DNA of 9,024 bases from Methanothrix sp. GTDB lineage: Archaea; Halobacteriota; Methanosarcinia; Methanotrichales; Methanotrichaceae. The stretch lies in assembly GCA_028679775.1 (NCBI GenBank), contig JAJRAX010000148.1, forward strand, positions 1 through 9,024, written 5' to 3'. Within the stretch, counting starts at the first letter, position 1; the number at the start of each line of letters is the position of its first letter. Under the pieces are notes generated by a model that was given only the letters and a program-made list of their open reading frames with translations, was not told where the DNA came from and made no database searches. The position numbers and the translations under genes are program-made. Positions 5,444 to 9,024 of this stretch are shown here, piece after piece.

Positions 5444-5463
5444 TGCTTGTCACCTCTAAATTA

Positions 5464-5919
5464 TTAAGCTTCATCTTTGCTAAGCACGCGCACGTGATCT
5501 CCCCGCACTGTTATGGGGATGGGCACCATAGCTTCGAAGAGTTCCACAGTTATCTCTTCCTTGGCAACGTCCACGCGTTTGACCCTCGCTTTCTCTCCCT
5601 TGAACGGCCCGGATATGAGCTCGATTATAGCCCCTTCGTTTATTCCTATTACGGCAGGCTTGGGGGATAGAAAGTGTTCAACCTCTCCAATGTTAGAGGC
5701 CCCTTTTATCACAGAGCGTGCGTGGGGTATTCCTTGAATTGCCTGGTCTACGATCTCCGGAGCCGGGGACTCCACAAGGACGTAGCCCTTCAGCACATCT
5801 GGTACCAGCAGTGCCCTTATATCATACTTTTCCTTGCGTGCTATCTGGGCGATCATGTTGGCCACTGATCTTTCTTGATTCGCAGTGGTCTTCACAACAT
5901 ATATGCTGGTCTCGGACAT
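5464..5919 (-). CDS. spt5: transcription elongation factor Spt5 (archaeal NusG)
   Basis: Archaeal Spt5, 151 residues, of normal length. The NGN domain (about 5-85) has [16 protein letters not shown] at 5-20 and the signature strand KGYVLVE at 44-50. A single KOW domain (about 95-150) has [22 protein letters not shown] at 96-117. With Spt4 it clamps the RNA polymerase over the DNA cleft to keep it processive, and its KOW domain can link to the ribosome. The ATG at 5919 is preceded by AAGGCGG at very short spacing. A TATA box at 5944-5952 implies a transcript start near 5922, so the mRNA may be nearly leaderless. In many euryarchaea secE lies directly upstream. Here the 102-base gap leads instead to a divergent HTH gene. 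Confidence 0.95.
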   Translation of the reverse strand: MSETSIYVVKTTANQERSVANMIAQIARKEKYDIRALLVPDVLKGYVLVESPAPEIVDQAIQGIPHARSVIKGASNIGEVEHFLSPKPAVIGINEGAIIELISGPFKGEKARVKRVDVAKEEITVELFEAMVPIPITVRGDHVRVLSKDEA

Positions 5920-5943
5920 TCCGCCTTCTTAGATGAGGCTCGT

Positions 5944-5952
5944 GTATAAAAA
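5944..5952 (-). promoter_or_regulatory. TATA box of the spt5-rpl11 transcript
   Basis: TTTTTATAC on the minus strand lies about 29 bases before the spt5 ATG. Typical spacing puts the transcript start within a few bases of the ATG, suggesting a leaderless or nearly leaderless mRNA. Confidence 0.5.
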
Positions 5953-5976
5953 GGTTTGTAATACAATGGAAATCTC

Positions 5977-5988
5977 TTTATACTATAA
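5977..5988 (+). promoter_or_regulatory. TATA-like sequence of the divergent HTH gene
   Basis: TTTATACTATAA at 5977-5988 points rightward, about 35-45 bases before the ATG at 6022. It lies within 40 bases of the spt5 TATA box on the other strand, so the two promoters are back-to-back and a protein bound here could affect both. Confidence 0.45.
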
Positions 5989-6021
5989 ACAAAGGAGTTG
6001 TTGAGGGGTGAGTATCTAAAA

Positions 6022-6618
6022 ATGAGTGGCAAGACTGATAAGCTTCGGGACCTCGTTATGAAGATTGGCGCCACAACCAAGGTCGTGGAGAAGCAGGCCA
6101 CCCGTCATGGTAGTCTCCGGGGAAGCGGCGAGATAGAGCGCGCATTACTCGGTGTGGTCCGGGAGATGATAAAACAATACAGCATCCAGACCAAATTGAC
6201 TGCCGAGCAGTTGTCATCCGTTGTCAGGCTCTTTTATAAGGGACTCAGCGATACCGAGATCGCGGAGCAACTGGGGGATCGGGCCCTCAATAAGACCGTC
6301 AGCCGGGCTAGAATCAAGCTCCACTTATTCCGGGAGACTGATTTGAAACCGCCCTTCGATAAGGACGAGTTTCTCCGTCTAACCAACGCCAACAAATCCG
6401 TAAAAGAGATGGCTGAATGCTTGAGAGTAGCTCCTTCCACCATCTCAGAGTATCGGAATATCTTTGATAGCCAGAAGGCTTCAGAGAGGGACGGATACAC
6501 AAAGCGCTTTTTGGAGATTCTCTCTGACCAGGATGTCTCTGAGCGCATGGTGACATCTCATAGCGAAGATGGTCTCCAGGATACTATCGATACCGATTAT
6601 GAGGCTGCGGAGGCATAA
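6022..6618 (+). CDS. double helix-turn-helix protein, 'conditioned medium-induced protein 4' (Cmi4)-like
   Basis: A 198-residue soluble protein. It starts MSGKTDKLRDLVMKIG, like haloarchaeal proteins annotated 'conditioned medium-induced protein 4', with a basic stretch at 20-34. Two helix-turn-helix segments follow: about 63-101 (VVRLFYKGLSDTEIAEQLG then a basic recognition helix with KTVSRARIKLHL) and about 116-146 (EFLRLTNANKSVKEMAECLR then APSTISEYRNIF). The last 30 residues are acidic. Similar families bind DNA and probably regulate transcription, but their targets are not established. ATG 6022 is chosen over TTG 5998 because GAGGGGTGA at 6002-6010 lies 11 bases before it, inside the longer form. 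It is divergent from spt5, with 102 bases between starts, and has no downstream partner. The family name rests on remembered similarity. Confidence 0.75.
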   Translation: MSGKTDKLRDLVMKIGATTKVVEKQATRHGSLRGSGEIERALLGVVREMIKQYSIQTKLTAEQLSSVVRLFYKGLSDTEIAEQLGDRALNKTVSRARIKLHLFRETDLKPPFDKDEFLRLTNANKSVKEMAECLRVAPSTISEYRNIFDSQKASERDGYTKRFLEILSDQDVSERMVTSHSEDGLQDTIDTDYEAAEA

Positions 6619-6624
6619 GCAGCC
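6603..6624 (+). terminator. hairpin across the stop codon of the HTH gene, possible terminator
   Basis: GGCTGC at 6603-6608 pairs with GCAGCC at 6619-6624 across a 10-base loop that holds most of the TAA stop codon. A modest T-rich stretch (TATTCTTTGTGT) follows at 6631-6642. The second arm could alternatively pair with TGGCTG at 6654-6659. Weak evidence for termination. Confidence 0.3.
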
Positions 6625-6670
6625 ACCTCGTATTCTTTGTGTAGCCCTAAATATGGCTGAAGCAGATGAG

Positions 6671-6714
6671 GGTATCGAGGGATGCGCCTAGGAGAACACA
6701 TCCTCCCTCATACC
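6671..6714. repeat. long imperfect hairpin
   Basis: GGTAT (6671-6675), GAGGG (6677-6681) and ATG (6682-6684) pair with CAT (6699-6701), CCCTC (6705-6709) and ATACC (6710-6714). The 13 pairs carry a one-base bulge on the left and a three-base bulge on the right. It is the strongest hairpin in the convergent gap. The T-run after it is poor, so it is not a clean terminator. Confidence 0.5.
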
Positions 6715-6741
6715 AAATATTCTTCTTGGCTGACTCGTATG

Positions 6742-6751
6742 GGCTATAGCC
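6742..6751. repeat. perfect 10-base palindrome
   Basis: GGCTATAGCC reads the same on both strands, and its centre lies 29 bases from the centre of the next 10-base palindrome (6771-6780). Such a site could bind a dimeric protein. Confidence 0.5.
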
Positions 6752-6770
6752 ATCATTAGTACTTACCTTG

Positions 6771-6780
6771 CATACGTATG
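6771..6780. repeat. perfect 10-base palindrome
   Basis: CATACGTATG reads the same on both strands. Its right half CGTATG also occurs at 6736-6741, next to the other palindrome, so the two sites share sequence as well as symmetry. Confidence 0.5.
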
Positions 6781-6895
6781 TTAAATCCTGTATTTGATGT
6801 CCTTAAAAAACTGTGAATACATAAGCTTCACCCGGTCATGTATTGATATGCTTGTTAATCGAAATGTCTTAGGTTAACAATGTGTATTATATTTC

Positions 6896-6914
6896 GGGCG
6901 TAATCAATTCGCCC
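6896..6914. repeat. short GC hairpin in AT-rich DNA
   Basis: GGGCG at 6896-6900 and CGCCC at 6910-6914 flank a 9-base loop, TAATCAATT. The GC arms stand out in very AT-rich surroundings, about 70 bases downstream of the minus-strand regulator gene, and could help end its transcript. Confidence 0.4.
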
Positions 6915-6987
6915 CATCACCTGCCCAAAATAAATTCGTAATGTTTTCTTGATAACTTAATTAATATAAGATATAATACATAACGTT

Positions 6988-7803
6988 CTATAGGTCCACA
7001 AATGGGGTTGATATAGATAGATAATGATTATACAACATTTTTCCCCATAGAATGGCCTTTTCTCCGCTATAGACGAGATCAGTTCCCAGATCGAAACTAC
7101 CATCAACCCGAGCCAATCCAAGATTTAGATATGATTCTGTAACAATAAAGGCAACTTTTACATCCATATCGATAGAATACAATTTAAAATTATCTCCATT
7201 TAGCATTTCCCTGAGCATCTCCTTATGCTCTGAGATAATCACCTTGAGAACAGGATTTGTGAGGATGAGTTCTACGTGAGCCCCATTGTTAACTACATGG
7301 TATATGGCCTCAGGATAGCCCCGGATAGTGACTGGCGATACGCCCCAGATTTCTCTTGAGTTAGATAGGGTAGATAAAAAATAATCCAATGATTTTAGCG
7401 GCGTCTCCTTTGGGTTTTTAAATATCTCTCCTTGACCCAGCATCCCTATCCTCCTTAGCAGTTCCTCAGGAATTCCACTTATATCTTGATGCAGCCAGAA
7501 GTCATGATGTCCTTTTATTGTAATGATGGTATTTACCAGCTCATTTAGCATGATCGCCTGAATCCGTCCGATATTTGTCAGGCTATATTCTTGTTGATTC
7601 TTCTCAACAAGACCTGATTCCATTAGGCCCTTCATGGAATGGAGGATAGTGGTTGATCGAGTATTCATGATCTTTTCAAGCTCGCTTGCGGTTTTGCCTT
7701 CGTCCAAAAGGGTAAACATGACCTTCGTCCTGATTGAAGAACGAGTAAACGACTTAAGATCAGACTCCGCCAGGTCGTACTTCTCCCCCGTCATAAATCC
7801 CAT
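6988..7803 (-). CDS. winged-helix transcription regulator with DUF1724/FilR1-type domain
   Basis: A 271-residue cytoplasmic protein. Residues 20-85 form an ArsR-like winged helix: TKVMFTLLDEGKTASELEKI, a recognition helix with RSTTILHSMKGLMESGLV, and a wing ending EYSLTNIGR. The rest resembles the DUF1724 (FilR1) domain of methanogen regulators, with its hallmark DFWLHQDISGIPEELLRRIGML (101-122), WGVSPV (153-158), HVELILTNPV (176-185) and the end LGTDLVYSGEKAILWGKMLYNHYL. Relatives in Methanosarcina and Methanothrix regulate methanogenesis genes, but the targets of this one cannot be told from context. A TATA box at 7828-7836 would start the transcript within a few bases of ATG 7803, and no ribosome-binding site is present, so a leaderless mRNA is likely. 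Codon use is visibly AT-richer than in the ribosomal and methyltransferase genes. Confidence 0.85.
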   Translation of the reverse strand: MGFMTGEKYDLAESDLKSFTRSSIRTKVMFTLLDEGKTASELEKIMNTRSTTILHSMKGLMESGLVEKNQQEYSLTNIGRIQAIMLNELVNTIITIKGHHDFWLHQDISGIPEELLRRIGMLGQGEIFKNPKETPLKSLDYFLSTLSNSREIWGVSPVTIRGYPEAIYHVVNNGAHVELILTNPVLKVIISEHKEMLREMLNGDNFKLYSIDMDVKVAFIVTESYLNLGLARVDGSFDLGTDLVYSGEKAILWGKMLYNHYLSISTPFVDL

Positions 7804-7827
7804 AATTAATCAATAGGTCCGAATTGA

Positions 7828-7836
7828 GTATTAAAA
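7828..7836 (-). promoter_or_regulatory. TATA box of the DUF1724-type regulator gene
   Basis: TTTTAATAC on the minus strand lies about 29 bases before the ATG at 7803, the spacing expected for a leaderless or nearly leaderless transcript. It sits in the 71-base gap after the methyltransferase gene, so the regulator probably has its own promoter. Confidence 0.45.
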
Positions 7837-7874
7837 TCTAATCTCCGGGCAGAGGCCACATGAAGCGGTTGGCA

Positions 7875-8876
7875 TCATCTACGGCAGAGGAATATCTGTC
7901 TTGTCAGGCTTCTATGGACCCGATCGGTATGCTTTTGGATGATTTCAAATCCCGCATTCGCGAGCAGAGCCTCAATTGAGCTGTCCGCCACGATCACCAT
8001 TCGTCGGTTGGGCTTGATTGTCCTGGACAGCTCACTTAAACTTTCTTGCAAAAGAATCTCTTTAGACTTTGCTAAAATTTTCGCGGATCTTCCATAGGGT
8101 GTGTCAAGAACTGCTCCATCAATGGAAGAGTTATCCAAAGGTAAGCGCTTTGCATCCCCCAATAAAAGAGAGCAGTCCAGGTTCACAAGATTGCATAAAG
8201 CGCCTTTGGCCAGACGGCTCTGGACCTCTATGCCCACCCCAGTGATGCCGATCAGGCAGGCCTCAATCAGGATGCCGCAGGTTCCTGCGAAGGGATCGAG
8301 CAGAGTCTCTCCTGCGCGAACCTGGGTCAGGTTGATCAGGGCGCGGGCCATGCGCGGCATGAGCACACCAGGATGGAAGAATGGCTTGAGGTGAGGCCTG
8401 CGCATCTCAAAGGAGCTTCTATCGGTCCGAGCAACTTCCCGGCCGAGGACGATCTTTCCGGATGTGATGATCGCTCTGAGCACCATCTCCGGATTCGACA
8501 GGTCTGCATGATATCCTCTTTGAAATAGCACCCGTCCAACCTCACACTCCACTGCGTCAGCCGCGGGCGAGGAGTCTTTAATGCGCCGGGCCCTGATCAG
8601 ATATCTTTTGTTCGGAAGATCCAAACGCCCGGCTACCTGGGCAAGAGCCTCCAGGTTTGCCTCAGAGACCGCCAGCACCTCGATGATGCGGTGGGTCATG
8701 GCGAGCCGCCTACCTAAAGTCTCGACGTCCAGTTCTTTTGCCTCTACGATTAAGCATTGATCCAGGTATTCTATCTCAGAGTAGCTGGTAGAAAAGGCCT
8801 CCACCAGCGCAAGGGCCTCGCTCTTTGGCAGAGTCTCGTGCTCCCCGGACAGCTCAAAGGCGTAGGTCTTCGTCAT
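7875..8876 (-). CDS. tRNA (guanine-10-N2)-methyltransferase, archaeal Trm-G10 type
   Basis: A 333-residue cytoplasmic enzyme that makes N2-methyl or N2,N2-dimethylguanosine at position 10 of tRNA using S-adenosylmethionine. The N-terminus MTKTYAFELSGEHETLPKSE is typical, followed by a THUMP RNA-binding domain (about 50-150). Then come the linker RPHLKPFFHPGVLMPRMARA (160-179) and the Rossmann methyltransferase: motif I DPFAGTCGILIEA (194-206), GIEVQ (215-219), GDAKRLPL (240-247) and the catalytic motif DTPYG (258-262). Most relatives have DPPYG, so Thr259 is a variation, but the key Asp258 and the Pro-Tyr are kept. The length is normal. The start at 8876 follows the stop of the upstream gene by three bases, in the order TGA-AGG-ATG. 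That argues for coupled translation, because AGG is too close to the ATG to be an ordinary ribosome-binding site. Confidence 0.92.
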   Translation of the reverse strand: MTKTYAFELSGEHETLPKSEALALVEAFSTSYSEIEYLDQCLIVEAKELDVETLGRRLAMTHRIIEVLAVSEANLEALAQVAGRLDLPNKRYLIRARRIKDSSPAADAVECEVGRVLFQRGYHADLSNPEMVLRAIITSGKIVLGREVARTDRSSFEMRRPHLKPFFHPGVLMPRMARALINLTQVRAGETLLDPFAGTCGILIEACLIGITGVGIEVQSRLAKGALCNLVNLDCSLLLGDAKRLPLDNSSIDGAVLDTPYGRSAKILAKSKEILLQESLSELSRTIKPNRRMVIVADSSIEALLANAGFEIIQKHTDRVHRSLTRQIFLCRR

Positions 8877-8879
8877 CCT

Positions 8880-9024
8880 TCAGGCCAGGTAGCTGTTCAC
8901 ATCCCTGTAATTGAACCTCTTGGCAGCCATGACGTTCTCAAGGAAATTGAAGAGAGATCTTCTCACATCATCGGAGAGAAGCGGATACCATGTTGGGCTG
9001 GCCACCACTACAGCCCGGAAGGCA
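8880..9024 (-). CDS. 3' end of an unidentified gene entering from the right edge
   Basis: An open frame enters from the window's right edge and ends at TGA 8882-8880. The visible 47 residues run from AFRAVVVASPTWYPLLSD, through a probable helix (DVRRSLFNFLENVMAAKRFN), to the end NYRDVNSYLA. The hydrophobic strand followed by SPTWYPLL suggests the close of a folded cytoplasmic domain. I do not recognise the family. It lies three bases upstream of the methyltransferase start, so the two form an operon and may be functionally linked, for example in RNA modification, although that is only a guess from position. Confidence 0.7.
   Translation of the reverse strand, partial: AFRAVVVASPTWYPLLSDDVRRSLFNFLENVMAAKRFNYRDVNSYLA

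Larger units (their letters stand above)
6619..6987. other. 369-base convergent gap with many inverted repeats, no gene recognised
   Basis: No convincing coding frame, tRNA or rRNA is seen. The stretch is AT-rich, especially after 6780, and contains a series of inverted repeats: 6671-6714 (13 pairs with bulges), GGCTATAGCC at 6742-6751, CATACGTATG at 6771-6780, AATACAT/ATGTATT at 6816-6844, TTGTTAA/TTAACAA at 6852-6880 and GGGCG/CGCCC at 6896-6914. It lies between the 3' ends of two convergent genes, so some repeats may end transcripts. It is longer than two terminators need and could hold a structured RNA gene. Confidence 0.5.

Noticed and set aside
6640..6765. Possible C/D-box small RNA on the minus strand (AATGATGG)
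   Set aside because: The C-box-like sequence is imperfect and no CUGA D box lies at suitable spacing.
6619..6987. Replication origin or CRISPR remnant in the palindrome-rich gap
   Set aside because: There is no cdc6/orc1 gene nearby, no origin-recognition-box-like repeat and no direct repeats at regular spacer length.

Overview
The window is archaeal, and most likely from a methanogen of the Methanosarcinales (Methanothrix-like is my best guess; this is inference, not a match). The evidence is an Spt5/NusG-L11-L1-P0(L10)-P1(L12) block with archaeal-type proteins (P0 and P1 both end in the stalk tail GLGALFG), an archaeal THUMP-methyltransferase of the tRNA G10 type, a NifI1-type P-II protein, a winged-helix regulator of the DUF1724/FilR1 type, and a homologue of the haloarchaeal 'conditioned medium-induced protein 4'. 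TATA boxes and strong GGAGG/GAGGTGA ribosome-binding sites are both visible.

Layout. 1-174 (minus): the first ten codons of an IS200/IS605-type TnpB run off the left edge, behind a 31-codon acidic orphan frame. 279-608 (plus): an orphan nifI1. 796-2348 (plus): a membrane cation/proton antiporter and a TusA-like sulfur carrier, probably one transcript. 2379-2705 (minus): an unrecognised 108-residue protein, convergent with tusA. 2926-5919 (minus): the transcription/translation block, transcribed spt5 > rpl11 > rpl1 > rplP0 > rpl12. A TATA-like box overlaps the rpl11 stop codon, so rpl1-rplP0-rpl12 probably also has its own promoter. 6022-6618 (plus): a double helix-turn-helix protein divergent from spt5. 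6619-6987: a 369-base convergent gap with many inverted repeats. 6988-7803 (minus): an AT-rich DUF1724-type regulator. 7875-8876 (minus): the tRNA G10 methyltransferase, translated almost directly after an unidentified gene entering from the right edge.

How the genes work together. The central block supplies the RNA polymerase elongation factor Spt5 and the two ribosomal stalk regions: L1 at the exit side, and L11, P0 and P1 at the GTPase-factor side. Its control seems layered: an upstream promoter shared back-to-back with an HTH gene, an internal promoter, a leader hairpin that touches the rpl1 ribosome-binding site, and direct stop/start coupling of rpl1 to rplP0. The hairpin has the two-helix, asymmetric-internal-loop layout expected of an L1 autoregulatory site and is the most interesting regulatory signal here. 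The left end looks like a rearranged accessory region: nifI1 stands without nifH or nifI2 in view, next to a mobile-element gene. I see no CRISPR array, rRNA or tRNA gene.
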